NCBI RefSeq assembly: GCF_018283675.1
Contig: NZ_JAGVRK010000001.1
Span: forward strand, 1,674,001 to 1,738,000
Direction of reading: 5' to 3'
Length of the DNA: 64,000 nt
Source of the DNA: Metabacillus flavus
GTDB lineage: Bacteria > Bacillota > Bacilli > Bacillales > Bacillaceae
Below the pieces are notes generated by a model. It ran no database searches and had not been told where the DNA came from. It saw only the letters and a program-made list of their open reading frames with translations. Numbering within the stretch: position 1 is the first letter of the stretch; each line of letters starts with the position of its first letter. This document shows, piece after piece, positions 7,626 to 17,643 of this stretch. A program made the position numbers and the translations under genes.

Positions 7626-8118
7626 ACAATACGATTATTTCACGGACTGCTTTGATTGGGCGGTCACGGTTAGAACCGTCTCCATAATACAAATGCATGG
7701 GGCCGTCTTCCTTAAGCGGTTTTCCATTCTCACTGAATGCAGCAATCAGTTCCCCGGCTTTTTCTAAAGATAAAACAACAATATCTTCTTCACCGATTAT
7801 TTGAACCGCTGAAGCAGTCTTGTCCAGTTCGGCATTGGATAAAAAGGGAGCGAAGCGGATTCCGAATGTTCCGTTCACAAGCTCCTGCTTCTTAAAGGTG
7901 TTTTTTACAGGTTCTGAAGGAGCTTCGTTGCCTTCTTTTATCTCCCGGTCCCAATGCTTTGAAATTTGTTTAGTATATTCTTCTTGTTCATTTTGGCTTT
8001 CTTCTGTTTTTGAGAAAAAACTGGCAAGGTCTGCTTTACGGTCGTCAAAAATCCAGACGCTTGGGTCTATGGCGATCGGGAACTTTACCTTTCCTGAAAT
8101 TTGGATGATATCCATCAT
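7624..8118 (-). CDS. ylaL: YlaL-like conserved protein
   Basis: 164 residues. AGAGGAGTG stands eight bases before the double ATG at 8118-8113. The protein is soluble with no signal or membrane segment. A conserved N-terminal strand-rich part (KFPIAIDPSVWIFDDRK) leads into a Glu/Lys-rich linker and then a second alpha/beta part ending in a hydrophobic VREIIVL. Assignment rests on gene order between phoH2 and ylaN and on general resemblance. Function unknown. Confidence 0.72.
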   Translation of the reverse strand: MMDIIQISGKVKFPIAIDPSVWIFDDRKADLASFFSKTEESQNEQEEYTKQISKHWDREIKEGNEAPSEPVKNTFKKQELVNGTFGIRFAPFLSNAELDKTASAVQIIGEEDIVVLSLEKAGELIAAFSENGKPLKEDGPMHLYYGDGSNRDRPIKAVREIIVL

Positions 8119-8319
8119 AAAAATCACTCCTCTATTTGCCATTATAAGCGCTTGTTATGGGCTTGTCATGAGATGAATCCGCTAATGTCTCCTGATAATG
8201 GCGCTTATTGGCGAAGGCAAGCATGTTTTGTCCTTCACTTATACCTTGCTTTTTTCCTTTTTTCCCTTTAATATTAATAGGTAGATTAGAGGTAATCGCT
8301 CGGGAACGGAGGGATTCAT

Positions 8320-8601
8320 TTGGCTTCTGAGATTGCGATTGATCATCGTGAAAAGGCGCTTGCATTATTGAAGGCTGACGCTGATAAAATCATGAAATTG
8401 ATCAAGGTTCAGATGGACAATTTAACCATGCCCCAATGCCCTCTTTATGAAGAGGTTTTAGATACACAAATGTTTGGCTTATCCAGAGAAATTGACTTCG
8501 CCGTTCGCCTTGGACTAGTGTTTGAGCATGAAGGAAAAGTTTTGCTGGATTCCCTTGAACGTGAGTTATCTGTTCTGCATGAGGCATTTACGAAAAAATA
8601 A
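8320..8601 (+). CDS. ylaN: YlaN, iron-homeostasis protein
   Basis: 93 residues from a TTG at 8320 with GGAGGG six bases upstream. The sequence is strongly conserved, with [20 protein letters not shown] in the centre. The small helical protein is essential in B. subtilis under low iron and, in recent work I recall, binds Fur to relieve repression. Monocistronic, followed by a clear terminator. Confidence 0.93.
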   Translation: MASEIAIDHREKALALLKADADKIMKLIKVQMDNLTMPQCPLYEEVLDTQMFGLSREIDFAVRLGLVFEHEGKVLLDSLERELSVLHEAFTKK

Positions 8602-8609
8602 AAACCTAG

Positions 8610-8648
8610 AACTCAAACTGATTGCATGACAATAGTTTGGGTTTTTTT
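8610..8648 (+). terminator. ylaN terminator
   Basis: AACTCAAACT (8610-8619) pairs with AGTTTGGGTT (8634-8643, one G-U pair), followed by a T run. Confidence 0.8.
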
Positions 8649-8841
8649 AGCTTTTAAAGGGATGCTTTCGACCTGTATGAAAGCCATGCTTTTCCTAATA
8701 GAATTACTCCATTTGTTCGTTGTGCGAAGCTGATTACCCTGATACGATGAAAGAGAAGGCAGATTTGTTCTGCAACGGCTAAATAATTCGAAAAGACAAA
8801 ATTTTTAGAAGAATTAATTGAAAAAGTAGGGAAGAGAGTTT

Positions 8842-10059
8842 ATGATTAAAAAAATCCTAAAATCATATGATTATACTCTGATTTTTTCTGTATTTCTGCT
8901 TTGTGTGTTTGGTCTTGTCATGGTATACAGTTCCAGCATGATCTCAGCCGTTACCAGATTTAATTCAGACAGTGCTTATTTTTTTAACAAACAGCTTATT
9001 TTTGTCTGCATTGGTGCGGTCGCGTTTCTTATAGCCGCAGTGATTCCATACCGGATCTTACTCACTAAAAAACTGCTGAAAAGCATTATGTTTATTTCAG
9101 TGGGACTTCTTTTGATTCTATTCGTCTATGGACATACAGCCGGCAACGCAAAGAGCTGGATAAAAATTGCCGGTTTCACCATGCAGCCTGCAGAGTTTGT
9201 AAAGCTGAGTGTGATCATCTATCTTGCGGCGGTTTATGAAAAAAAACAGGCATACATAAACAACTTTAAGAAGGCGGTTATGCCCCCGCTGTTTTTTACA
9301 ACAATTATTTGCGGATTAATTGTGATTCAGCCCGATCTGGGGACGGCTATGATTATCGCCCTGATCATGATGACCATGGTATTTTCTTCCGGTATGAACT
9401 GGAAAAGCATCATTGGTTTAGCTCTTTTGGCTCTTCTTTTCCTGGCATTGATCAGTCCGTTGATTCTCTTAAATTCGGACAGGTTTATTACTGAAGAGCG
9501 TGTTTCCAGATTCGAAGGATTCACCGATCCATTCGGAACAGAAAAGGACGCAGGGTACCACCTTGCAAATTCCCTGTATGCCATTGGTTCCGGCGGAATA
9601 ACCGGTCTTGGTCTTGGGAACAGTGTTCAGAAATACGGCTATCTGCCGGAGTCGCATACGGATTTTATCATGTCCATAGTGGCAGAGGAACTGGGGATAT
9701 TTGGAGTTCTGTTCGTGCTGAGTCTGCTCGGGGTCCTTATATTTAAAGGGTTTTACATCGCAAGGAAATGCGAGGATGCTTTTGGAACTCTCTTGGCTAT
9801 AGGGATTTCAAGTATGATTGCCATTCAGGCTGGAATTAATCTTGGCGGTATGACAGGTTTAATTCCTATTACCGGGGTAACACTGCCTTTCATCAGCTAT
9901 GGAGGCTCCTCCATGCTTGTGCTGATGATTTCAGCCGGTTTATTAGTGAATGTATCTATGTTCACAAATTATAGAGAAGGATACAAATCAGACGCTGAAA
10001 AATCCGTTAGCAAGAAAAGAGAGCAAAATATTCAAAAACCGGTTCAAAACAAAATGTGA
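8842..10059 (+). CDS. ftsW: FtsW, peptidoglycan glycosyltransferase of the divisome
   Basis: 405 residues, about ten membrane segments of the SEDS family (FtsW/RodA/SpoVE). The family block near 275 (LPESHTDFIMSIVAEELG) and the C-terminal GVTLPFISYGGSS are present. SEDS proteins polymerise lipid II together with a class B PBP; here the partner is probably PBP2B (pbpB, about 38 kb downstream). The position directly before pycA matches B. subtilis ftsW rather than rodA. A basic Lys/Arg-rich cytoplasmic tail follows the last segment. SD is GGGAAGAGAG. Confidence 0.92.
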   Translation: MIKKILKSYDYTLIFSVFLLCVFGLVMVYSSSMISAVTRFNSDSAYFFNKQLIFVCIGAVAFLIAAVIPYRILLTKKLLKSIMFISVGLLLILFVYGHTAGNAKSWIKIAGFTMQPAEFVKLSVIIYLAAVYEKKQAYINNFKKAVMPPLFFTTIICGLIVIQPDLGTAMIIALIMMTMVFSSGMNWKSIIGLALLALLFLALISPLILLNSDRFITEERVSRFEGFTDPFGTEKDAGYHLANSLYAIGSGGITGLGLGNSVQKYGYLPESHTDFIMSIVAEELGIFGVLFVLSLLGVLIFKGFYIARKCEDAFGTLLAIGISSMIAIQAGINLGGMTGLIPITGVTLPFISYGGSSMLVLMISAGLLVNVSMFTNYREGYKSDAEKSVSKKREQNIQKPVQNKM

Positions 10060-10116
10060 TATACTATTTAAAAATATGACATACTAATATTTATGCCTTA
10101 GGAGGAGAAACATCTC

Positions 10117-13100
10117 ATGCAAACAATCCAAAAAGTGCTTGTAGCTAACAGAGGAGAAATTGCAATTCGTGTTTTCAGGGCTTGTACAGAATTGAATATT
10201 AGAACCGTTGCCATCTATTCAAAAGAAGATGCAGGGGCTTATCATCGGTACAAAGCGGATGAAGCCTACCTGATAGGTGAAGGGAAAAAACCAATCGATG
10301 CCTACTTGGACATTGATGGGATTATCGAAATCGCAAAGGCGAATGACGTAGATGCGATTCATCCCGGTTATGGTTTTCTTTCTGAAAACATTCATTTTGC
10401 AAGAAGATGCGAGCAGGAAGGCATTATTTTTGTTGGGCCTGAATCAAAGCACTTAGATATGTTTGGAGATAAAGTTAAGGCAAGAAGCCAGGCTGAAGCA
10501 GCAGGCATACCTGTAATTCCTGGAAGCGACGGGCCGGTTGAGCATGTTGAGGATGTTGTAAAATTCGGGGAAGAGCACGGATATCCTTTTATTATTAAAG
10601 CATCCCTTGGCGGAGGCGGACGCGGCATGAGAATCGTCCGGTCCAAAGCAAGTGTGAAAGAATCATTTGAACGCGCCAAATCTGAAGCGAAGGCTGCTTT
10701 TGGCAATGATGAAGTTTATGTAGAAAAACTGATTGAAAATCCGAAGCATATAGAAGTCCAGATTATAGGAGACAAGAGCGGGAATATCGTTCATTTATAT
10801 GAGCGCGACTGTTCGATCCAAAGGCGCCATCAAAAAGTTGTTGAAGTGGCACCAAGTGTTTCCTTAAGTGAAGACTTCAGACTGGCTATTTGTGAGGCAG
10901 CAGTCAAACTGATGAAAAAAGTAGAATACGTGAATGCGGGGACAGTAGAATTCCTGGTTTCCGGGGACGAATATTACTTTATCGAGGTTAATCCCCGAGT
11001 TCAGGTTGAACATACCATTACAGAGATGATTACAGGGATTGATATTGTACAGACCCAGCTCATGGTGGCAGAAGGTCTTGCTCTGAATAGCAGGGAGATT
11101 GGCATTCCATCCCAAGAACATATACATACAAATGGGTTTGCTATTCAATCCCGTGTAACGACGGAGGATCCATTAAACAACTTTATGCCGGACACTGGGA
11201 AAATTATGGTTTACCGTTCAGGCGGCGGCTTCGGCGTGCGGCTTGATGCCGGGAATGGATTCCAGGGGGCAGTCATTACGCCTTACTACGATTCCCTTTT
11301 GGTGAAGGTTTCTACATGGGCATTGACGTTTGAACAGGCTGCTTCAAAAATGGTCCGGAATTTGAAGGAATTCAGGATTCGCGGAATCAAGACCAACATC
11401 CCGTTCCTTGAAAATGTAGTTAAGCATGAACAATTTTTAAGCGGGGTGTATAATACGACATTTATTGACAGCTCTCCTGAATTGTTTATTTTCCCTAAAA
11501 GGAAAGACCGGGGAACGAAGATGCTCAGCTATATTGGAAATGTAACAGTGAATGGGTTCCCGGGCATAGGCAAGAAAAAGAAACCTGTATTTGAAACGCC
11601 TCCTGTTCCAGGAATTGCCCGTCTTGAGCAATTTCCTTCCGGCACGAAAAACATACTGGAAGAGCGCGGAGCAGACGGTCTGGTCAGCTGGATCAAGGAA
11701 CAGCCTCAAGTGCTTTTAACTGATACCACATTCCGTGATGCTCATCAGTCCTTATTGGCGACCCGTCTCAGAACAATCGATATTAAGAAAATTGCAGAAC
11801 CGACTGCAAAGCTTGCTCCCGAGCTGTTTTCTCTGGAAATGTGGGGAGGAGCCACTTTTGATGTGGCCTATCGTTTTCTGAAGGAAGATCCGTGGGACCG
11901 CTTGCTGACGGTTAGGAAGCAGGTTCCGAATGTCCTGCTGCAAATGCTGCTGCGTGCATCTAACGCGGTTGGATATAAAAACTATCCGGATAATGTGATA
12001 AAAGAATTCGTTGAAAAATCGTCAAACGCAGGTATCGATGTGTTCAGAATTTTTGACAGTCTGAACTGGGTTAAAGGGATGACGCTTGCAATAGATGCTG
12101 TTCGTGACAGCGGAAAGCTTGCAGAAGCAGCAATTTGCTACACAGGAGACATACTCGATCCATCCCGCCGCAAATATGATTTGACATATTACAAGAATTT
12201 AGCGAAAGAACTTCAAGAGTCCGGTGCACACATTTTGGCAATCAAGGATATGGCAGGGCTTTTAAAGCCTCAAGCTGCCTATGATTTGATTTCTGCATTG
12301 AAAGAGACGGTAGAGATTCCCATTCACCTGCATACACATGACACGAGCGGAAACGGTACGTTCATGTATGCTAAGGCAGCAGAGGCAGGCGTTGATATCG
12401 TGGACGTAGCGGTAAGTTCAATGGCGGGTCTGACTTCACAGCCAAGCGCCAGCACATTTTACTACGCTCTATCCGGGATGGAGCGGCAGCCAAAAGTAAA
12501 TGTTGAAGTTTTAGAACAGCTGTCCCACTACTGGGAAGGTGTCCGCAAGTATTATCAGGACTTCGAAAGCGGAATGATTGCCCCGCACACAGAGGTGTAC
12601 CAGCATGAAATGCCGGGCGGACAGTACAGCAATCTTCAGCAGCAGGCAAAAGCAGTCGGACTTGGAGACCGCTGGGGTGAAGTAAAAGAAATGTACCAGC
12701 GTGTAAATACACTTTTCGGAGACATTGTGAAAGTTACACCATCCTCAAAGGTGGTTGGTGACTTAGCCTTATTCATGGTTCAAAACAATTTATCTGAGGA
12801 TGATATTTATGAGCGCGGAGAATCACTGGATTTCCCTGATTCTGTTGTGGAAATGTTTGAAGGGTATCTTGGACAGCCGCACGGCGGATTTCCGAAAGAA
12901 CTGCAGCGCATTATCCTGAAGGGCAAAGAGCCGATTGAAGTGCGTCCGGGGGAGCTTCTTAAGCCGGTGGATTTTGATAAGAGCAAGGAAGAGCTGTTCC
13001 AGATACTGAACAGACCTGTAACGAGCTTTGAAGCAATTGCTCATGCCCTGTATCCTAAAGTATTCCTGGATTATGCAAAAACGTTCGAGCAATTTGGAGA

Positions 13101-13554
13101 TGTATCGGTATTGGATACCCCGACTTTCCTTTATGGGATGAGACTTGGTGAAGAGGTCGAAGTGGTAATTGAACGAGGGAAGACTTTGATCGTCAAGCTT
13201 GTTTCAATCGGTGAGCCTCATGCAGATGGGACAAGGGTGGTTTATTTTGAATTAAATGGCCAGCCGCGTGAAGTCGTGATCAAGGATGAGAGCATTAAAT
13301 CTGCGGTCGCAGCAAAAGCAAAAGCAGACCATGCTAATCCGGAGCATATCGGTGCTTCCATGCCGGGGACAGTCATTAAAGTTCTTGTTGAAAACGGCGA
13401 AACAGTAAATAAAGGCGACCATTTAATGATCACGGAAGCTATGAAAATGGAAACGACTGTACAGGCCCCTTATACAGGGGTTGTAAAGGGAATTCACGTA
13501 AGTAACGGAGAAGCGATTCAAACGGGTGATTTATTAATAGAGCTATCCAATTAA
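10117..13554 (+). CDS. pycA: pyruvate carboxylase
   Basis: 1145 residues, full family length. Order: biotin carboxylase (1-450, ATP-grasp Gly loop GGGGRGM near 170, HPGYGFLSE near 88), carboxyltransferase (about 530-800; TLLLTDTTFRDAHQSLLATR-type metal site, LHTHDTSGNG), allosteric/tetramerisation linker, and biotin carrier (AMKM, biotinyl Lys1110). It makes oxaloacetate from pyruvate and bicarbonate to refill the citric acid cycle and is activated by acetyl-CoA in this family. SD is GGAGGAG. Followed by its own terminator. Confidence 0.97.
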   Translation: MQTIQKVLVANRGEIAIRVFRACTELNIRTVAIYSKEDAGAYHRYKADEAYLIGEGKKPIDAYLDIDGIIEIAKANDVDAIHPGYGFLSENIHFARRCEQEGIIFVGPESKHLDMFGDKVKARSQAEAAGIPVIPGSDGPVEHVEDVVKFGEEHGYPFIIKASLGGGGRGMRIVRSKASVKESFERAKSEAKAAFGNDEVYVEKLIENPKHIEVQIIGDKSGNIVHLYERDCSIQRRHQKVVEVAPSVSLSEDFRLAICEAAVKLMKKVEYVNAGTVEFLVSGDEYYFIEVNPRVQVEHTITEMITGIDIVQTQLMVAEGLALNSREIGIPSQEHIHTNGFAIQSRVTTEDPLNNFMPDTGKIMVYRSGGGFGVRLDAGNGFQGAVITPYYDSLLVKVSTWALTFEQAASKMVRNLKEFRIRGIKTNIPFLENVVKHEQFLSGVYNTTFIDSSPELFIFPKRKDRGTKMLSYIGNVTVNGFPGIGKKKKPVFETPPVPGIARLEQFPSGTKNILEERGADGLVSWIKEQPQVLLTDTTFRDAHQSLLATRLRTIDIKKIAEPTAKLAPELFSLEMWGGATFDVAYRFLKEDPWDRLLTVRKQVPNVLLQMLLRASNAVGYKNYPDNVIKEFVEKSSNAGIDVFRIFDSLNWVKGMTLAIDAVRDSGKLAEAAICYTGDILDPSRRKYDLTYYKNLAKELQESGAHILAIKDMAGLLKPQAAYDLISALKETVEIPIHLHTHDTSGNGTFMYAKAAEAGVDIVDVAVSSMAGLTSQPSASTFYYALSGMERQPKVNVEVLEQLSHYWEGVRKYYQDFESGMIAPHTEVYQHEMPGGQYSNLQQQAKAVGLGDRWGEVKEMYQRVNTLFGDIVKVTPSSKVVGDLALFMVQNNLSEDDIYERGESLDFPDSVVEMFEGYLGQPHGGFPKELQRIILKGKEPIEVRPGELLKPVDFDKSKEELFQILNRPVTSFEAIAHALYPKVFLDYAKTFEQFGDVSVLDTPTFLYGMRLGEEVEVVIERGKTLIVKLVSIGEPHADGTRVVYFELNGQPREVVIKDESIKSAVAAKAKADHANPEHIGASMPGTVIKVLVENGETVNKGDHLMITEAMKMETTVQAPYTGVVKGIHVSNGEAIQTGDLLIELSN

Positions 13555-13561
13555 CCTGAAG

Positions 13562-13584
13562 AGCAGCCAATTTGGCTGCTTTTT
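13562..13584 (+). terminator. pycA terminator
   Basis: AGCAGCC pairs with GGCTGCT across a short A/T loop and is followed by TTTTT, starting about seven bases past the pycA stop. Confidence 0.85.
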
Positions 13585-13676
13585 CAATGCCAGCACATCC
13601 ATTCTGTACGCGATTCCTTCAGCTTCGTTAAAATCTTATGCAAAAGGGAATGGATACAGAGAGAGGAGGCTGAATG

Positions 13677-15104
13677 ATGGGAAGTGTGCTTGTATGGTTC
13701 CGAAGAGATTTTCGCTTTCAGGATCATATCGCGCTTTCAGAAGCGCTGTCTTATTGTCAAAAAAATGAAAGCGAGCTTGTCTTTGTTTTTCAGCTGAACC
13801 GCCGTTTTTTTCAGGAATCGGAAAATGGTCTCAGGCAACAGTATTTTATGGCAACAGTCAAGGATTTTGGTGAAAGATGCCGCAAGCTTGGAACGGAGCT
13901 GCTGATTGTAGAAGGGGACACGGAGAAGGCGTTTCAGCAGGTGCTGAAAGAGCATGATGATGCTGAAGCTGTATTCTTTAATCTGGATGAAGCGGGATAT
14001 GGGAAAGAAAGAGATCAGAAAATGAGAGAATGGTTTGAAGATAGAGAGATTAGAGTTCATTCATTTCAGGATGCATACATACATGGCCCAAACGAAGTAT
14101 TGAAAAAGGATGGCTCCATTTACAAAGTGTTTTCGCCTTATTACAAAGCTTGGAAACAAATAGATAAGCCTGTGATAAAAAAACTCTCGTTCGATGAACT
14201 TGGTAAATACGTCCGTAAAACCAAACAGATTTCAAAGAGTGCAGCATCAGAAATAGAAAAGCTTTCGGGCGGTTCAAAAAGCATGGATTGGGAGATTGGA
14301 GAAAAAGCTGCCCGGTCACAGCTGAAAACCTTTATAGAGCAAGGGCTTGAGAATTACCCAGATGGACGGAATATTCCATCGGAAAAGGGGACAAGCCTTA
14401 TGTCCAGGTATTTAAAAACAGGAACGATTTCACCCAGGACGGTTTATACGGCAGTCGCCCAGACAGATGGGGATGAGAGCAGTAAAGAAGCGTATATTAG
14501 GGAACTGGCATTCAGGGACTTTTACCAGATGATCTACGCCAGCCATCCCAAAACGAAGGATCAGGAGTTTCTGGAAGCCTACAGATCTCTCCAATGGAAT
14601 CAGGATGAACGGATGCTTCAAGCTTGGAAAGAGGGCAAAACAGGGTACCCGATTGTAGATGCAGGGATGAGGCAGCTGAATCATGAAGGGTGGATGCATA
14701 ATCGGCTTCGGATGATTACTGCATCCTTCTTGACGAAGGATTTAATGATTGACTGGCGTCTTGGAGAAGAATACTTTGCTTCCAAGCTCGTGGACTATGA
14801 TCCCGGATCGAATATTGGCGGCTGGCAATGGGCAGCTTCTGTAGGAACGGATGCTGTTCCGTATTTCAGAGTCTTCAACCCTGTTACCCAGTCGAAGCGA
14901 TTTGATAAGGACGGAAATTACATACGCAAATATGTGAGCGAGCTGAAGGATGTTTCTCCCTTGTATATACATGAACCATGGAAAATGCCTCAAGAAGAAC
15001 AGAGAGAAATTTCCTGTATGATAGGGAAGGACTATCCTGCGCCGGCCGTCGATCATCAGGAGCAGAGGAAAAAAGCAATTGATCTTTTTAAAAATGATAA
15101 ATAA
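13677..15104 (+). CDS. phr: deoxyribodipyrimidine photolyase (class I CPD photolyase)
   Basis: 475 residues from the second of two ATGs, seven bases after GGAGG. The N-terminal Rossmann antenna domain (VLVWFRRDFRFQDH) is followed by the helical FAD domain with RELAFRDFYQMIY near 285, GYPIVDAGMRQLNHEGWMHN near 325 and DYDPGSNIGGWQWAASVGTD near 375, which form the flavin and lesion pocket. It repairs cyclobutane pyrimidine dimers using light. B. subtilis has no photolyase between pycA and ctaA, so this is an insertion relative to that species. Monocistronic, sharing a terminator with ctaA. Confidence 0.92.
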   Translation: MGSVLVWFRRDFRFQDHIALSEALSYCQKNESELVFVFQLNRRFFQESENGLRQQYFMATVKDFGERCRKLGTELLIVEGDTEKAFQQVLKEHDDAEAVFFNLDEAGYGKERDQKMREWFEDREIRVHSFQDAYIHGPNEVLKKDGSIYKVFSPYYKAWKQIDKPVIKKLSFDELGKYVRKTKQISKSAASEIEKLSGGSKSMDWEIGEKAARSQLKTFIEQGLENYPDGRNIPSEKGTSLMSRYLKTGTISPRTVYTAVAQTDGDESSKEAYIRELAFRDFYQMIYASHPKTKDQEFLEAYRSLQWNQDERMLQAWKEGKTGYPIVDAGMRQLNHEGWMHNRLRMITASFLTKDLMIDWRLGEEYFASKLVDYDPGSNIGGWQWAASVGTDAVPYFRVFNPVTQSKRFDKDGNYIRKYVSELKDVSPLYIHEPWKMPQEEQREISCMIGKDYPAPAVDHQEQRKKAIDLFKNDK

Positions 15105-15133
15105 AAGGGATGCCTTTCCGGGGCATCCCTTTT
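15105..15133. terminator. bidirectional terminator phr/ctaA
   Basis: AAGGGATGCC (15105-15114) pairs with GGCATCCCTT (15122-15131), flanked by A and T runs. Confidence 0.85.
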
Positions 15134-15136
15134 GGT

Positions 15137-16069
15137 TTATTGATTTCTCATATTTGCATTGCTTCTTGATACAAGCAGGAGGAAGTAGCTTAATACCCCA
15201 AACAGACATGAGATGAATATAGCATGTGCCAAAGAAATGGCAAGATTTAGCTGGGTCAGGACAATGAGAGCACCTGAAAGGGCCTGAAGGGATACGAGAA
15301 TGAAGCAAATAATCCATCCCCAGTAAACAACCTTCTGATGCTTATAATGCTTGATAGCCTGCCAGGCTGCATAGGCAATCCAAACAAATATAAGGCCTGC
15401 AGCAAACCTATGGCCCATCTGCACCCATTCCTGGAATCGCATGGGCATTGCGGATCCATCATTGCATAGAGGCCAGCTGGAACAGGAAAGGCTTGCACCC
15501 CTGTGGCGGACATAGGCGCCTGTATAGACGACAATGTAACTGTAGATAAGCACGCCAATCATATGGAATTTCATTTTCCTGTCAATTACAAGAGTGTTGG
15601 TGTCAAACTTTCTGTCAACCTCAAAAATGAGGAGAGCGAGCAACAGCACGGATGCAAAAGAAATAAGCGATACACCGAAATGGATGGCTTTCATTGCACT
15701 GGATTGCCCCCATACGACCGCTCCTGCACCAAGCAGGGCCTGAAGCAAAAGAAAAACGACCGACAGGACAGCTAAAAACTTTGTCTCCCTTATATGTCCA
15801 ATGAGCCTCCAGGAAGCAATGGCAAGAGCTATAACAAGGAGCCCTGCCGCTGCACTTGCCGCCCTGTGGCTTAATTCGATTATCAGCTCAGGAGTGATGT
15901 CACCGGGAAGAAGTACGAATTTCCCATGGCATAGAGGCCAGGATCGCCCGCAGCCCATTCCTGAACCGGTTTTTGTAACTAACGCACCGCCAAGCAGCAC
16001 AACTAGCATAACTAGTGTCGTGATGACAGCCAGCCATTTTAACGCGATAACACGTTTCAAACGATTCAC
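15137..16069 (-). CDS. ctaA: CtaA, heme A synthase
   Basis: 310 residues with eight membrane segments in two homologous halves. It hydroxylates the C8 methyl of heme O to give heme A for the caa3 oxidase. The extracellular Cys pairs are seen ([13 protein letters not shown] near 40, [11 protein letters not shown] near 195), as are the heme-ligand His regions ([25 protein letters not shown]). The start is GTG at 16069, but TTG at 16060 has better spacing from AAGGTGA. It is divergent from ctaB. Confidence 0.95.
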   Translation of the reverse strand: MNRLKRVIALKWLAVITTLVMLVVLLGGALVTKTGSGMGCGRSWPLCHGKFVLLPGDITPELIIELSHRAASAAAGLLVIALAIASWRLIGHIRETKFLAVLSVVFLLLQALLGAGAVVWGQSSAMKAIHFGVSLISFASVLLLALLIFEVDRKFDTNTLVIDRKMKFHMIGVLIYSYIVVYTGAYVRHRGASLSCSSWPLCNDGSAMPMRFQEWVQMGHRFAAGLIFVWIAYAAWQAIKHYKHQKVVYWGWIICFILVSLQALSGALIVLTQLNLAISLAHAIFISCLFGVLSYFLLLVSRSNANMRNQ

Positions 16070-16553
16070 CTTCTTATTCTTCTAGTCAATTCATTTATTC
16101 ATCTTAATAGTATTTTGCCATAACACGCTTTTGATTGTAAGAAAAAGAGAAGGAAAATACAACTAGAGCGGAACATTGTTCACAAAACGCTTAAAAACAG
16201 CGGTCATTTTTACTATTACTTGAAAAAAGGTTGATAAATGGAAAAGAGTTTGCTAGAAATAATAAAGAAGGTTTTTTTTCAAAAGAAATGCCTATCTTTA
16301 TTCCTCCGCATTTTATGTTAAAATAAGATGGCTTGTATCCTGTTCCAATTCACACAAATTTTCACGGTAATGACACAAAATGTTCACAAATTAGCCATAA
16401 ATATTTGTCGAATTCTTGTTTAAATCATTTAGAGCATTTTGTTCGAGTTACACTTCCTGTATCATTATAAGTAGATTCAGGCTTGTATTTTGTGTGAAGA
16501 AACAGGTTTGAGGTGCTTTACATAAAGGCACCATAAGCAAAGGAGGATGTATT
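16070..16553. promoter_or_regulatory. divergent ctaA-ctaB control region with ResD-like boxes
   Basis: This A+T-rich 484-bp gap has no gene but repeats the motif TTCACA(CA)AA / TTTGTG(TG)AA: 16179-16186, 16349-16358, 16383-16390 and, inverted, 16487-16497. These resemble the ResD consensus TTTGTGAAT. In B. subtilis, ctaA and ctaB are divergent and ResDE-activated, so the same control is likely. Promoter cores were not assigned. Confidence 0.5.
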
Positions 16554-17483
16554 ATGCCGAATTCGAGGACAGCTGCCGAAACAGCGATGAGCGAACACGG
16601 TCCTCATGAGATCACTAAGGCTTCCGCCTGGAAGGACTTCCTGGCTCTCATAAAAATAGGAATTGTTAATTCCAATATGATCACAGCCTTTGCCGGGCTA
16701 TGGCTGGCTTTTTATTTCAGCGGACAAAGCTTTTTGGCTTCGCTTGATACAGTGGTGTTTGCGCTCGTGGGATCTGCGCTGGTTATGGCTGGTTCATGCG
16801 CAGTAAACAATTACTATGACAGGGATATTGATCCGATCATGGAAAGGACCAAAAACCGTCCTACTGTTACAGGGAAGTATGAACCAAACCAAGCGCTTTG
16901 GATTGGGATTTTTCTAATTGCACTTGGCATGGCCGCCCTGCTCATGACAACCATGATGGCAGCATTGATTGGAGCAATTGGAGTATTTTCGTATGTATTT
17001 CTCTATACAATGTGGTCGAAGAGACGCTACACGATCAACACTGTAATTGGAAGCATACCGGGTGCGGTTCCGCCGCTGATCGGATGGACAGCAGTAGACC
17101 CGCATATCACTGTTCAGGCAATGGTCCTGTTCATGATTATGTTTATCTGGCAGCCGCCGCATTTTCTCGCTCTTGCTATGAAAAGAGTGGAGGAATACCG
17201 TGCAGCTAAAATACCGATGCTTCCGGTTGTACGCGGATTTGCTATGACAAAGAGACAGATGATGGTCTGGGTAGCCTGCCTGCTTCCGCTGCCATTCTAC
17301 CTTTATGATCTGGGCATTGGATTTCTGATCTTGGCTACCGTGCTTAATGTAGGCTGGATTGCACTGGCACTTTCAGGCTTTAAAATAAAGGATGACCTCG
17401 TTTGGGCTAAATGGATGTTTATTTACTCACTCAACTATTTAACGATCCTCTTCGTATCTATGATCCTCTTCACGATCGTTTAA
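16554..17483 (+). CDS. ctaB: CtaB, protoheme IX farnesyltransferase (heme O synthase)
   Basis: 309 residues, a UbiA-type prenyltransferase with about eight or nine membrane segments. The first Asp-rich motif [19 protein letters not shown] (about 88-106) binds Mg-farnesyl diphosphate; a later conserved loop is [20 protein letters not shown]. It converts heme B to heme O, the CtaA substrate. The start has AAAGGAGG. It heads the cta operon. Confidence 0.95.
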   Translation: MPNSRTAAETAMSEHGPHEITKASAWKDFLALIKIGIVNSNMITAFAGLWLAFYFSGQSFLASLDTVVFALVGSALVMAGSCAVNNYYDRDIDPIMERTKNRPTVTGKYEPNQALWIGIFLIALGMAALLMTTMMAALIGAIGVFSYVFLYTMWSKRRYTINTVIGSIPGAVPPLIGWTAVDPHITVQAMVLFMIMFIWQPPHFLALAMKRVEEYRAAKIPMLPVVRGFAMTKRQMMVWVACLLPLPFYLYDLGIGFLILATVLNVGWIALALSGFKIKDDLVWAKWMFIYSLNYLTILFVSMILFTIV

Positions 17484-17494
17484 TAAATGAATAG

Positions 17495-17519
17495 GCGTGG
17501 CGGTATGTATCCGCCACGC
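17495..17519 (+). terminator. strong hairpin between ctaB and ctaC without a T run
   Basis: GCGTGGCGG (17495-17503) pairs perfectly with CCGCCACGC (17511-17519). The bases after it are ATTATTCATA, so it may be a weak terminator or an RNA-processing/stability element. From memory, B. subtilis also makes a short ctaB-only transcript. Confidence 0.5.
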
Positions 17520-17643
17520 ATTATTCATACCTATCCCTGTAAAAAATTCTTTTATTTAAAAGGATTTTCCATAATTAAATTTTTTGCAATATTCAAAAGG
17601 TTTAAAACGTCACACAACCAAATTACTTGAAGAGGGGTTTGAT

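Noticed and set aside
8143-8208. Inverted repeat ATAAGCGC...GCGCTTAT between ylaL and ylaN
   Set aside because: The arms are 50 bases apart with no supporting structure, so it could be chance.
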